The position numbers and the translations under genes were made by a program. From contig CASEBK010000035.1 in NCBI GenBank assembly GCA_949286115.1, forward strand, positions 25,119-89,118: a stretch of 64,000 bases of DNA, written 5' to 3'. Below the pieces are notes generated by a model. It was not told the origin of the DNA. It did no database searches and was given only the letters and a program-made list of their open reading frames with translations. The stretch is from an uncultured Veillonellaceae bacterium. Lineage in GTDB: Bacteria; Bacillota; Negativicutes; Veillonellales; Dialisteraceae. Below are positions 27,802 to 36,167 of the stretch, piece by piece; the stretch's first letter is position 1, and each line of letters begins with the position of its first letter.

Positions 27802-29064
27802 TCAATATACCTTTTCCACTTTGGTCCCCGTGAAATAATGAGTGAGGATCTTTTTGTAATAGTCCTTGCCTCCGTGCTTAGACGCCATCGCTTCGGCTCC
27901 CCATTGAGAGAGCCCCAGGCCATGGCCTGCGCCGTAACCGGTGATGACCAGATTTTTTCCTTTCACTTTCAAATCGAAGAGCGTGCTGCCAAGGCCGAAC
28001 CAGCTCTTCATCTGATCACCGGTGACGGTCTTCCTGCCCTTGCTTCCTTCGACAGTAAAGGATTTCACCCGGCCGGAAACGCCGCGATCCTTCACCTTCA
28101 TAGGGCCTTTTTTCAGTTTGGACAGCTCAATCTTCTTCAGATCACCGATGCCCAGCACCTTTTGAAATTCCGCGACCGATACGGTCTTCGTCCACGGCTG
28201 ATCTACCACAGATGAGCTCTCTTCCTTCACGCCGCGCAGATAGGAGATCTGGCTGCCCCAGACATTCTCACTGTTTTCCGTATAGCCGCCGCCGTTGGAA
28301 TGGAACACCGCGTCGATTGCCTTGCCGCCGCTCGTCACGAGCTCGCCGGCGGTCGCCGCGATGGCATTGTTCGTCGCCGTCGTTTCGACGGCCGTGCCGC
28401 GGTAGACCTGAGAACGGGTATCGTCCGTCACATCGTATCCTGCATCGCGGTAGCCGTCCCGATGATACATGGCATATGTCCGGGCCGCCACAGCCTGCGC
28501 CTTGAGCGCATCTTCGTGCCACGACGGCGAGACTTCACTCGGCACCACGCCGCAGAGATATTCTTCCATAGGCACCGCGTTCACCACAGTGATGCCGCTG
28601 CTGTAGGCTGACGGCAGAAGCTTGATGTCGCCGCGATAGGAATTGCCTTTCACGGAAAATGCAGCGCCGTCATCTTTTTTCGCTGACAGATAGACGGGCC
28701 CTTTTTTCTTCTTTCCGTTGATGACCACATCGCTTCCGCTCCGTGATATGGACAATGTTTGTCCTTTTTTGTAAGACTGCCAAGTCTTGCCGCCTGCCCT
28801 GGCTTCACTGTCACCAAGGCATTTCACCTGCACGGAGGCCTGCCCAGACAGCAGCCCCACTTCGATGACAGGTCCCCTCTCGCCCGGTTCGAGTCGGCTC
28901 ATCTCATCTTTCACGGACTGAGAGCTTTTCCCCTTTGATTTTTGCACGGCCTGCGTGCTTTTCGTCTTCGGCTGCTCCCCTTTCAGGTAGCCTGCCTCTG
29001 CCGCACTGCCTCCCAGAGAGACCGCCGCCAGAAGCGCCGCCGCGATGATCCATGTTTTATTCAT
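27802..29064 (-). CDS. SpoIID/LytB-domain secreted protein
   Basis: A 420-residue exported protein. A signal peptide covers 1-24 (ends SAAEA). A lysine/serine-rich linker follows (about 28-56). The SpoIID domain covers about 155-420, with the family stretches VPMEEYLCGVVPSEVSPSWHEDALKAQAVAARTYA-like near 165-199, FHSNGGGYTENSENVWG near 255 and GAGHGLGLSQWGAEAMA near 375. SpoIID in sporulators is a lytic transglycosylase needed for engulfment; here it sits in the ruv-queA-tgt operon, as in other non-sporulating relatives, so a vegetative wall role is likely. Confidence 0.87.
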   Translation of the reverse strand: MNKTWIIAAALLAAVSLGGSAAEAGYLKGEQPKTKSTQAVQKSKGKSSQSVKDEMSRLEPGERGPVIEVGLLSGQASVQVKCLGDSEARAGGKTWQSYKKGQTLSISRSGSDVVINGKKKKGPVYLSAKKDDGAAFSVKGNSYRGDIKLLPSAYSSGITVVNAVPMEEYLCGVVPSEVSPSWHEDALKAQAVAARTYAMYHRDGYRDAGYDVTDDTRSQVYRGTAVETTATNNAIAATAGELVTSGGKAIDAVFHSNGGGYTENSENVWGSQISYLRGVKEESSSVVDQPWTKTVSVAEFQKVLGIGDLKKIELSKLKKGPMKVKDRGVSGRVKSFTVEGSKGRKTVTGDQMKSWFGLGSTLFDLKVKGKNLVITGYGAGHGLGLSQWGAEAMASKHGGKDYYKKILTHYFTGTKVEKVY

Positions 29065-29069
29065 ATTTC

Positions 29070-29282
29070 TTACCTTCTGAAAAACAGATTCAGCAAGATC
29101 GTTCCGATCAGGCTGACCAGCGCACAGCTAACGATCGGGAAATAAAAGTCAGTACTGCCCCGGGAAATATGGATATCTCCCGGCAGGTGTCCCAGGAAAC
29201 TGAACCGTCCGCCGAAATAAAGAAACGCTCCGGCCGCCAGGAGCACCGCGCCCATCACCATCAACATCTTTCCCATTTGCAT
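29070..29282 (-). CDS. DUF2905 small membrane protein
   Basis: A 70-residue DUF2905 protein with two membrane helices (about 5-24 and 48-67) and the conserved LPGDIHISRGSTDFYFPI loop between them. Function unknown; the family is often found beside ruvB in Bacillota, as here. GAGGG lies 8 nt before the ATG. Confidence 0.85.
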   Translation of the reverse strand: MQMGKMLMVMGAVLLAAGAFLYFGGRFSFLGHLPGDIHISRGSTDFYFPIVSCALVSLIGTILLNLFFRR

Positions 29283-29285
29283 ATG

Positions 29286-30356
29286 TCAGCCCTCAAACAG
29301 CGCCGTATCGCCCGCGCTCCAGGGGATCCCCAGATGGTCATAGGCAGCCTTTGTCGCTACGCGCCCCCGGGGCGTCCTCGTCAGAAAACCGATCTGCATG
29401 AGATACGGCTCATACACATCTTCGATGGTGGCCCGCTCTTCGCTCACCGCCGCCGCGATGGTATCGATACCCACAGGACCGCCGCCGAATTTCTCGATGA
29501 TGGTCCGAAGCACTTCCCTGTCTGTCGCATCGAGCCCCAGCTGGTCCACATGAAGAGCAGAGAGTGCATCCGCCGCGATCTCGTGCGTGATGACACCGCT
29601 CCCCATGACCTGTGCGAAATCGCGGACCCGCTTCAGGAGCCGGTTCGCGATGCGCGGTGTCCCTCGGGAGCGGCGCGCGATCTCTTCGGCCCCGCCGTCT
29701 TCGATAGGAATGCCCAGAATATGAGATGCCCGAGAGACGATCTGCTTCAATTCCACCGTTTCATAAAACTGCATGCGGAAAATGATGCCGAAACGGTCCC
29801 GGAGCGGCGCAACCAGCGCTCCTGCGCGGGTCGTCGCCCCGATCAGCGTAAAGGGCGGCAGGTTGATGCGGTATGACCGTGCTCCCGGCCCTTTCCCCAT
29901 GATGATGTCCAGCGAAAAATCTTCCATCGCCGGATAAAGGATCTCTTCCACACTTCGATTCAGCCGATGGATCTCATCGATGAACAGCACATCATGCGCC
30001 TCGAGATTGCTCAGGATCGCCGCCAGATCCGCGGGTCGTTCAATGGCAGGCCCGCTGGTGATGCGGAAATTCACATCCAGTTCATTGGCGATGATGCTCG
30101 CCATCGTTGTCTTCCCCAGTCCCGGCGGCCCGTAAAGGAGCACGTGATCCAGCGCCTCGCCTCTCGTGCGCGCCGCCTGGATATAGACGGAAAGATTTCG
30201 CCGCATATCCGGCTGCCCGATATACTCTGAGAGCGTCTTTGGCCGGAGCGACTGCTGCCATTCATCCCGTTCCGTCTCCTCCCGCGCCACGATCCGCGTC
30301 TCTTCCGCCGCGGTTTCCAGCGTTTTCGGACGGAGACTTTTTACCTGTTCGATCAT
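29286..30356 (-). CDS. ruvB: Holliday junction branch-migration ATPase RuvB
   Basis: A 356-residue AAA+ motor that drives branch migration with RuvA. Walker [10 protein letters not shown] is at about 76-84, Walker B FIDEIHRL near 125, sensor 1 GATTRAG near 173 and the arginine-rich [19 protein letters not shown] near 225. The C-terminal winged-helix domain ends with TPRGRVAT. About 25 extra residues precede the usual start; GAGGAC supports the chosen ATG. It begins 1 nt after the ruvA stop. Confidence 0.97.
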   Translation of the reverse strand: MIEQVKSLRPKTLETAAEETRIVAREETERDEWQQSLRPKTLSEYIGQPDMRRNLSVYIQAARTRGEALDHVLLYGPPGLGKTTMASIIANELDVNFRITSGPAIERPADLAAILSNLEAHDVLFIDEIHRLNRSVEEILYPAMEDFSLDIIMGKGPGARSYRINLPPFTLIGATTRAGALVAPLRDRFGIIFRMQFYETVELKQIVSRASHILGIPIEDGGAEEIARRSRGTPRIANRLLKRVRDFAQVMGSGVITHEIAADALSALHVDQLGLDATDREVLRTIIEKFGGGPVGIDTIAAAVSEERATIEDVYEPYLMQIGFLTRTPRGRVATKAAYDHLGIPWSAGDTALFEG

Positions 30357-30357
30357 T

Positions 30358-30960
30358 CTATGTCCTCATTCTTCCCAGTTCCCGAAGCGCAGCCCCGATG
30401 AGCGATGCGGTATCATCGATGGCGACAGCCAGCGACTGCACCACCGGCTCCACTTCAGCCGGCCTGTATCCGAGAGAGCACAGCGCCGCCACCGCTTCTG
30501 CTGCTGCGCCGGATGCCGCGGAGACAGACGGTGCAATGCCCGCCGTATCTTCCCCGGCAAAGCTTCCGATCTTGTCCTTGAGTTCCAGAAGAAGCCGCTC
30601 GGCCGTTTTTTTCCCGATGCCGGGAAGCTTCGTCAGGACGCCGAGATCCTTATTCCTCACCGCCAGTCCAAATTCTGCAGGCCGCACCGCGGAGAGCACT
30701 CCCATCGCCACTTTCGGGCCGATCTTCGATACGGAGAGGAGCAGCAAAAACAGGTCATACGCCTCCTGAGAAAGGAATCCGTACAGAGTCAGCGCATCTT
30801 CCCGCACAGCGAGGTAGGTGATGAGCCGTTCCTCCTGCTGCAGAGAGAGCGCATCCCGGTCCTTCTCGGAGATGTAGACCCGATAGCCGATCCCCCCTGC
30901 TTCAATAAAGCAGCTGTCCTCAAAAATGGCGGTGACTGTCCCGCGAATATATCCTATCAT
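30358..30960 (-). CDS. ruvA: Holliday junction DNA-binding protein RuvA
   Basis: A 200-residue RuvA: OB-fold domain I (MIGYIRGTV), helix-hairpin-helix motifs in domain II ([12 protein letters not shown] and [13 protein letters not shown]), and domain III at the C-terminus, which contacts RuvB (LGYRPAEV). The frame is open upstream, but the ATG at 30960 overlaps the ruvC stop as ATGA and begins at the family N-terminus. Confidence 0.97.
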   Translation of the reverse strand: MIGYIRGTVTAIFEDSCFIEAGGIGYRVYISEKDRDALSLQQEERLITYLAVREDALTLYGFLSQEAYDLFLLLLSVSKIGPKVAMGVLSAVRPAEFGLAVRNKDLGVLTKLPGIGKKTAERLLLELKDKIGSFAGEDTAGIAPSVSAASGAAAEAVAALCSLGYRPAEVEPVVQSLAVAIDDTASLIGAALRELGRMRT

Positions 30961-31454
30961 TGACTTCTCCCATAAATGGCCTCGTGCTCCGTTCGATAGA
31001 TCGCGGTGAGGCCGATGGCCAGTGCATCCGCCGCATCGTCGGGGTCGATCTTTTCCGTAATACACATCATGCGCATCACCATATCGATGACTTGCCGCTT
31101 TTCCGCCCGGCCATACCCCACGACCTGCTGCTTCACCTGAAGCGGCGTGCATTCAAAGAGCGGCACCTTTTTCTCAAATCCTGCGAGAAGAATGACGCCG
31201 CGCGCCTGGGCCACTGCGATCGCTGTCGTGATGTTCCTGTTGAAATACAGCGTCTCCACGCCCATCACTTCCGGCTGGTAAGCGTCGATCAGCTGGCAGA
31301 CTCCGGTATAAACGATGTTCAGCCGTTCCGATGGCGTCATGTCCGGAAACGTCTCGATCACACCATAGTCCACCGCCGCAACGCGGCTTCCCGCTTTATC
31401 CACGATGCCAAATCCGCACCGTCCCGTACCGGGGTCGATCCCTAATGCGCGCAT
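30957..31454 (-). CDS. ruvC: Holliday junction resolvase RuvC
   Basis: A 165-residue endonuclease that resolves Holliday junctions. The four acidic catalytic positions are present: D7 in GIDPGTG, E67 in VETLYF, and the pair in KIDPDDAADALAIG near 137-143. AGGAGG precedes the ATG. It is the first gene of the ruvCAB-DUF2905-spoIID-queA-tgt operon. Confidence 0.97.
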   Translation of the reverse strand: MRALGIDPGTGRCGFGIVDKAGSRVAAVDYGVIETFPDMTPSERLNIVYTGVCQLIDAYQPEVMGVETLYFNRNITTAIAVAQARGVILLAGFEKKVPLFECTPLQVKQQVVGYGRAEKRQVIDMVMRMMCITEKIDPDDAADALAIGLTAIYRTEHEAIYGRSQ

Positions 31455-31509
31455 GGTCCTCCTCTCTCCAGTCCGCCCCGTTCTTTGCCGCCGGCGGCTT
31501 TGTCTTTTT

Positions 31510-31538
31510 ATTATACCACAGGCCGGAGTCCCTCTTTA
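31510..31538 (-). promoter_or_regulatory. Promoter of the ruvC-tgt operon
   Basis: TATAAT (31510-31515) preceded by TGG is an extended -10; TAAAGA lies 17 nt upstream as a weak -35. The leader is about 50 nt. Confidence 0.55.
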
Positions 31539-31554
31539 TGCTGCCGCAGCCACA

Positions 31555-31588
31555 GAAAAACGCGGCCGCCCGAAGACGATGCCGCGTC
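31555..31588 (-). terminator. Rho-independent terminator of the etfB-etfA-aminotransferase operon
   Basis: ACGCGGC and GCCGCGT (31560-31566 with 31581-31587) with further pairing inside, followed by TTTTTC on the minus strand. Confidence 0.75.
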
Positions 31589-31602
31589 TCTTTACCTGCC
31601 GA

Positions 31603-32487
31603 TCACGGAAGGCCGTCGTTCAGCAGATGGAGGTAATGTTTCTGCAGATTGGCTGTCACTTTGCCGATCTTGCCGTCGCCGATAGGCTGTCCGTCGATAG
31701 AGAGCACCGGGATGACCCCTGCAGCAGAATTGGTGAGGAATACTTCCTCCGCGCTCATCATCCGTTCTTTCGTAATGAGCTGATTCTCCTGCTCCGGTTC
31801 AATGACCGTCACACTGCACGTCGGCGCCACTCTCGTGAGGATGAGCTGACGGGTGATGCCCTTCAGCATATAGTTATCCGCCTTTCTTGTCCAGATAACG
31901 CCGTCCTTGACGATGAACAGATTCGAATGAGTCGCTTCCGTCACCATACCGTCGCGCAGGTAGATCGCGTCATAAGCGCCCTTTTTCTGTGCTGCTGCCC
32001 GATCCATGATATTCGGGAGCATATTGAGACTCAGAATGTCGCAGTGCGGCCAGCGGGTATCTTCTGCCGTCACGCAGGAAACGCCCTGCTGTGCTTTTTC
32101 GATCGCCCCCATGTCGAGCGGCCGCGCATAGACGAGCGTATTCGGCTTCATGGCCATGCGACCGGGGATCGTGAAATCATGCGTTCCCGCGCCGCGAGTC
32201 ACCGTGAGCACCAGGTACCCTTCTTCGATGTTGTTCTCTTCAGTGACGATCTCATGGATCTCTGTAAATTCATCGGGCGCGACCACCGCGCGGATGCCGA
32301 GGAGCCGCATGGAGCGGTACAGCCGGTCTACATGATAAGACAGTGCGAACGGATGTCCCTTGTGCACGCGGATCCATTCATAGCAGCCGTCGCCGAACTG
32401 GAGACCGCGATCATCCGCGTTCATCACATTGGCAAAACTGTAATAATACTGGTGATTATAGAAAATCGTAGCCTTTTCTTCTGCCAT
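31603..32487 (-). CDS. Class IV aminotransferase homologue lacking the PLP lysine
   Basis: A 294-residue fold-type-IV PLP protein closest, from memory, to bacterial D-amino-acid aminotransferase (Dat). Shared stretches: ADDRGLQFGDGCYEWIRV (24-41), the phosphate-binding Arg in YHVDRLYRS, EDTRWPHCDI (142-151), MVTEATHSNLF (181-191, with the conserved E184) and LKGITR. The catalytic Schiff-base lysine of DIKSLN is replaced: here it reads DILSLN, with L152 encoded by CTG at 32032-32034. It therefore should not work as a normal transaminase; it may bind another ligand or be non-catalytic. The ORF is intact, follows etfA by 21 nt and has a strong ribosome site. Confidence 0.82.
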   Translation of the reverse strand: MAEEKATIFYNHQYYYSFANVMNADDRGLQFGDGCYEWIRVHKGHPFALSYHVDRLYRSMRLLGIRAVVAPDEFTEIHEIVTEENNIEEGYLVLTVTRGAGTHDFTIPGRMAMKPNTLVYARPLDMGAIEKAQQGVSCVTAEDTRWPHCDILSLNMLPNIMDRAAAQKKGAYDAIYLRDGMVTEATHSNLFIVKDGVIWTRKADNYMLKGITRQLILTRVAPTCSVTVIEPEQENQLITKERMMSAEEVFLTNSAAGVIPVLSIDGQPIGDGKIGKVTANLQKHYLHLLNDGLP

Positions 32488-32508
32488 GACGTCCCCCTCC
32501 TTATAGTG

Positions 32509-33513
32509 TTATTTACTGCGGAGCGCTTTCACTTTGGCGATGAAAGCAGGCAGGAATTCTTTCAAATCTGCCGTCACCGCATAGTCCACCATCTCCATAA
32601 TTGGTGCATTCTTATCCCTGTTCACAGCGATCATGATATCTGCCTTGACGCCGCACATATGCTGCATCGCCCCGGAAATACCGAAGCCGAAATAGATATG
32701 CGGCGAAACAGATTTGCCCGTCTGCCCGATCTGACTGCTGTGCGGTTCCCATCCCAATTCACAGATGGGGCGGCTCGCACCAACGCTGGCCCCCAAAAGG
32801 TCTGCCAACTCATGAAGCAGCGCCCATTCTTCTTCGCTGTGGATCCCGCGGCCGCCGGCCACGATGATCTCTGCCTTCTCGATGGGGTTTTCTTCCTTCG
32901 GCACAGGAATGACTTCCTTCAGGATCGTGCCAAGATCGTCAGCGGTAAGAGAGACCGGCACATCAATGATCGTCCCTCTGCGGGATGGATCCGCTTCCGG
33001 CAGGTCAAAGGTGCCCGGACGGACAGTCCCCACCTGCGGGCGATACTGCGGGCTGATGATGTCCGCCATGATGTTGCCTCCCATAGCCGGACGGGACCAT
33101 ACGATGAGCCCTGTCTTTTCATCGACAGAAAGTTCCGTCACATCAGCCGTCACGCCGCATACTACAGCTGAAGCGATGCGCGGTGCCAGATCCCGGCCAT
33201 ACGGCGTCGCCGCGAAGAGGATGGCGCTCGGTTTCTTTTCCGCAAGAAGCGCGCCCAGTTCTTTTTCATACGCTTTGCCATCATAATGCGCAAGGAGCGG
33301 GCTGTCGATGACATAGACCACATCTGCGCCATATGCTACGAGCGTCTCCGCTTCTGCGCGGACGCCGCTTCCAATAAGCACCGCTTCTACCGCATCTCCC
33401 GTCGTTTCCGCCAGCTTCCGTGCTTCACCAAGGAGCTCGCCCGTGACGTTTTCTACTTTGCCATCCCGCACTTCGGCAATGACGTAAATCCCTTTATAAT
33501 CAGAAAAATCCAT
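32509..33513 (-). CDS. etfA: Electron transfer flavoprotein alpha subunit
   Basis: A 334-residue EtfA that carries the electron-shuttling FAD. The C-terminal FAD domain is clear: VAGGRGIHSEEEW (about 217-229), GASRPICELGW near 245, QIGQTGKSVSPHIYFGFGISGAMQH near 258-282 and AVNRDKNAPI near 295. With EtfB it passes electrons between NADH and acyl-CoA or 2-hydroxyacyl dehydrogenases. No partner dehydrogenase is encoded in the window. It starts 11 nt after the etfB stop. Confidence 0.95.
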   Translation of the reverse strand: MDFSDYKGIYVIAEVRDGKVENVTGELLGEARKLAETTGDAVEAVLIGSGVRAEAETLVAYGADVVYVIDSPLLAHYDGKAYEKELGALLAEKKPSAILFAATPYGRDLAPRIASAVVCGVTADVTELSVDEKTGLIVWSRPAMGGNIMADIISPQYRPQVGTVRPGTFDLPEADPSRRGTIIDVPVSLTADDLGTILKEVIPVPKEENPIEKAEIIVAGGRGIHSEEEWALLHELADLLGASVGASRPICELGWEPHSSQIGQTGKSVSPHIYFGFGISGAMQHMCGVKADIMIAVNRDKNAPIMEMVDYAVTADLKEFLPAFIAKVKALRSK

Positions 33514-33524
33514 CGCGGACCTCC

Positions 33525-34316
33525 TTAAATCACATTGACTTTTGCCAGCGCGTCAGCAAGCATCGCTGCGGCATCAGCGGCCGATTGGTCTTCAATTCTC
33601 AGATTTTCCTTCTTCGGCGGCACCACCGGACGGATGCCCCGCACCTGCGTAGGCGATCCCTTGAGCCCGATACGAGCCGGATCGATATCAAGATCCGCTG
33701 CCGTGATCTGATGGATCTCTGTTTCATATTTCCGAAGGATGCCGAGGACGCTCGGATACCGCGGCGTATTCAGCGCAGGCGCTGCCGTGACGAGCGCCGG
33801 GAGTTTGAGCTCCAGCACTTCACAGCCTTCACCGACCTGACGGGTCACGGTAACTTTCCCATCCTCATACTGAAGCCCCACTGCTGCGCTCACATCGGCG
33901 ACGCCAAGCATGGCCGCCACTTCCGGACCGACCTGCGCCGTATTGCTATCGATCGATTCCTGGCCGCAGAAGATCAGGTCGAAATCATTGCCCAGTTTAC
34001 GGATGACCGCTGCGAGCGTATAGCTCGTCGCCAGCGTATCCGCTCCACCGAACGCGCGGTCCGTGATGAGATATACATCGTCTGCCCCCATGGATACCGC
34101 TTCCAGAAGAACGGCTCCCGCCTGAGGCGGCCCCATAGTGATGACCGTCACCGTGCCGCCGACCTGACTTTTGAGCGCCAGCGCCGCTTCCAGCGCATTT
34201 TTATCACAAGGATTCAGAATGCTGTTCGCGTTGTTCCGGTTGAGACGTCCCGTGTTCGGGTCGACTTCCATCTTCGACGTATCCACGACCTGTTTGACGC
34301 AAACGAGAATTTTCAT
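33525..34316 (-). CDS. etfB: Electron transfer flavoprotein beta subunit
   Basis: A 263-residue EtfB. Recognisable stretches: KILVCVKQVVDTS at the N-terminus, LNPCDKNALEAALAL near 34-48, TMGPPQA near 60, SMGADDVYLITDRAFGGADTLATS near 75-98, and CGQESIDSNTAQVGPE near 117-132. It resembles Megasphaera elsdenii EtfB from memory, a bifurcating type, which would give NADH-dependent chemistry; that assignment is inference. First gene of the operon, with a clear promoter at 34372-34400. Confidence 0.95.
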   Translation of the reverse strand: MKILVCVKQVVDTSKMEVDPNTGRLNRNNANSILNPCDKNALEAALALKSQVGGTVTVITMGPPQAGAVLLEAVSMGADDVYLITDRAFGGADTLATSYTLAAVIRKLGNDFDLIFCGQESIDSNTAQVGPEVAAMLGVADVSAAVGLQYEDGKVTVTRQVGEGCEVLELKLPALVTAAPALNTPRYPSVLGILRKYETEIHQITAADLDIDPARIGLKGSPTQVRGIRPVVPPKKENLRIEDQSAADAAAMLADALAKVNVI

Positions 34317-34371
34317 ATTGTCCCCCTTCTTTTACGAAATATGAAAGGAAATACTCATTTATATCTATTTA

Positions 34372-34400
34372 AGTATAGCTGAACGGCGTTTTTTTTTCCA
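34372..34400 (-). promoter_or_regulatory. Promoter of the etfB-etfA operon
   Basis: TGGAAA (34395-34400), 17-nt spacer, TATACT (34372-34377). Between it and the terminator at 34504 (34401-34503) nothing else was recognised. Confidence 0.55.
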
Positions 34401-34503
34401 GTCATTTCGGGAAATTCCGCTTTTCCCCCTGCGTCTTCGCAAAACCGATCTGCCCACCGCTTTCACCACACGTGCGCAAATAACACACCGCCTTCTCTCA
34501 TAT

Positions 34504-34544
34504 GAAAAAGCCGCTGCGGCCTCTTATGAAAGAGACTCAGCGGC
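34504..34544 (-). terminator. Rho-independent terminator after the 37-residue ORF
   Basis: GCCGCTG and CAGCGGC (34510-34516 with 34538-34544) plus inner pairing of CTCTT with AAGAG, followed by TTTTTC on the minus strand. Very strong; it ends the transcript carrying the small ORF and probably rnmV-rsmA. Confidence 0.85.
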
Positions 34545-34557
34545 CTTGAACTGATCT

Positions 34558-34671
34558 TCAAAACTTGGCTGTAGCAAACATTTTCACGTCGTCTTTTTTA
34601 GCTTCCTTTTGATCTTTGTAATGATCAAGATCGTCCTCCAGTTTCTTTCTGAATCCTTTCATCGTTTTCAT
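34558..34671 (-). CDS. Possible 37-residue highly charged small protein
   Basis: An ORF of 37 codons between rsmA and a strong terminator. The product has alternating lysine and aspartate/glutamate (FRKKLEDDLDHYKDQKEAKK in the middle) and would form a charged helix. AAGGA lies close to the ATG (3 nt, shorter than ideal). No other start lies between it and the in-frame stop upstream. The flanking DNA (34672-34774) has no clear terminator, so it may be cotranscribed with rsmA. I know no family for it; it could also be noncoding leader or an sRNA. Confidence 0.4.
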   Translation of the reverse strand: MKTMKGFRKKLEDDLDHYKDQKEAKKDDVKMFATAKF

Positions 34672-34774
34672 CCATCCTTGTATCGTTTTATAGTTGGCAG
34701 GAACCCCTCTTCCTCAGGATTCTCCGGGCTTTTATATCACACGGTCCAGCAAACGGGATGCCGTTTAACCCCTT

Positions 34775-35626
34775 TTATTTCAGATCATGCCACGCGTCGG
34801 CAAGGCGGGCGTATTCTTCCATGGAGAAGGTCTCACCGCGGCGCTTGCCGTCTACACCGGCACGGGCAAGAATAGCCTCCCCCAGCTCCGACGGGATACC
34901 GCCGGTCTTCATGGCGTTCGTGAATACTTTCCTCCGCTGACCGAAGCCCATCTTGACGAGGCGGAAGAACAGTTTTTCTTCTTTCACGACTACGGCAGGC
35001 GTTTCTCTCCGGCGCATGCGAAGCACAGTGGAGGTCACGGCCGGCCGGGGAATGAATGCCGTGGGCGGAATATCCAGGATCTTCTCGACGGTACAGTAAT
35101 ACTGCACCGCGATAGAAAGCGCGCCGTAGGCCTTGCTTCCGGGCTCTGCCATGATGCGGTCGGCCACTTCTTTCTGCATCATGAAGACAAAGAGTGCGAT
35201 GGGGAGCTCCGATTGGATAAGATAGAGCAGGATAGGCGTGGTGATATAGTAAGGCAGATTCGCCGCGGCGTGCCAGGTCTTGTCTCCCAGAATGCCCGGC
35301 AGGTCTGCTTTCAGCACGTCTTCGTAAATGATGTGCACATTTGGATAGGGCTCCATGGTATGGGCGAGCACCTCTTCAAGGCTGCGGTCGATCTCAAAAG
35401 CAGTCACATTCGCCCCGGTACGGGCAAGCGCCTGCGTGAGCGTGCCGATGCCCGGGCCGATCTCCATGACGGGCGTCCCAGCTTCAAGCTCCGCGGCTTC
35501 TGCGATGGCACGAACCACGTCCGGGCGAATGAGGAAATTCTGCCCCAGTTTGTGTTTCAGCCGGAGATGAAACCGACGGACGATGTACTGCACTGTCTGG
35601 CGGTCTGCCAGTTCGACTTCAATCAT
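34775..35626 (-). CDS. rsmA: 16S rRNA dimethyladenosine methyltransferase
   Basis: A 283-residue KsgA/RsmA that dimethylates two adjacent adenines near the 3' end of 16S rRNA. S-adenosylmethionine motif EIGPGIGTLTQAL (about 54-66), acidic motif FEIDRSL (about 76) and catalytic NLPYYITTPIL (about 120) are intact; FGQRRKVFTNAMK is in the C-terminal domain. The ATG at 35626 has GGGAGG and overlaps the rnmV stop by 8 nt. rnmV-rsmA adjacency is standard in Bacillota. Confidence 0.95.
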   Translation of the reverse strand: MIEVELADRQTVQYIVRRFHLRLKHKLGQNFLIRPDVVRAIAEAAELEAGTPVMEIGPGIGTLTQALARTGANVTAFEIDRSLEEVLAHTMEPYPNVHIIYEDVLKADLPGILGDKTWHAAANLPYYITTPILLYLIQSELPIALFVFMMQKEVADRIMAEPGSKAYGALSIAVQYYCTVEKILDIPPTAFIPRPAVTSTVLRMRRRETPAVVVKEEKLFFRLVKMGFGQRRKVFTNAMKTGGIPSELGEAILARAGVDGKRRGETFSMEEYARLADAWHDLK

Positions 35627-36167
35627 GGATGTCCTCCCTTGTATCGGCGAGCGCCGCCTCCCATTCTTCTCTGGTGATGCCAAAATGATTCAGCCGCTTC
35701 ACGAACTGACGGCTGTTCCCATAGCCGATGCCGAGAGCTGCCCCTACAGCAGCGCGCTTCTCTGCGGCATCCGCCGCGCCGGAAAGGCCCGCGGCAAAAA
35801 GATCGGCTGCGCTGAAGCGGTGCGTATCCTTTACCGTCTGAACACGCACCTTTGCGAGCGCTTCCCGGATGGCCTCGGGCGAGGCGTTCTCGATGCCCAC
35901 GTCACCGGGCGCCATGGCGTCTTTTTTGGGGACGAATGCATGCAGGGCCTCTGGAAAAAGCGCGGTCAGACGCTGCCGGATGCGTTCTCCCGGGCCGTCC
36001 GGATCGGTCAGGATGATGAGCCCCTGCTTTTCATAGGCTGCGCGGAGATCGGCTACGACGGCCGGGCGGAGCGTATACCCCTCCGTCACTATGACATCTG
36101 CGTCTACGGCAAGGGCGATGCGGGCAGCATCCGATCTTCCCTCGCAGACGATGACCTGCCTGATCAT
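35619..36167 (-). CDS. rnmV: Ribonuclease M5
   Basis: A 182-residue TOPRIM-domain nuclease that matures 5S rRNA in Bacillota. TOPRIM acidic motifs: IVCEGRSDAARI near 6-17 and ILTDPDGPGERIR near 51-63. The C-terminal part (GIGYGNSRQFVKRLNHFGITREEW) is the family helical end. Its start overlaps the response-regulator stop (TGATG) and its stop overlaps rsmA, so all three are likely coupled. Confidence 0.93.
   Translation of the reverse strand: MIRQVIVCEGRSDAARIALAVDADVIVTEGYTLRPAVVADLRAAYEKQGLIILTDPDGPGERIRQRLTALFPEALHAFVPKKDAMAPGDVGIENASPEAIREALAKVRVQTVKDTHRFSAADLFAAGLSGAADAAEKRAAVGAALGIGYGNSRQFVKRLNHFGITREEWEAALADTREDIHD

Noticed and set aside
34401..34500. Possible gene or RNA in the gap upstream of the etfB promoter
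   Set aside because: No ORF with a ribosome site, no tRNA fold and no conserved RNA motif recognised.
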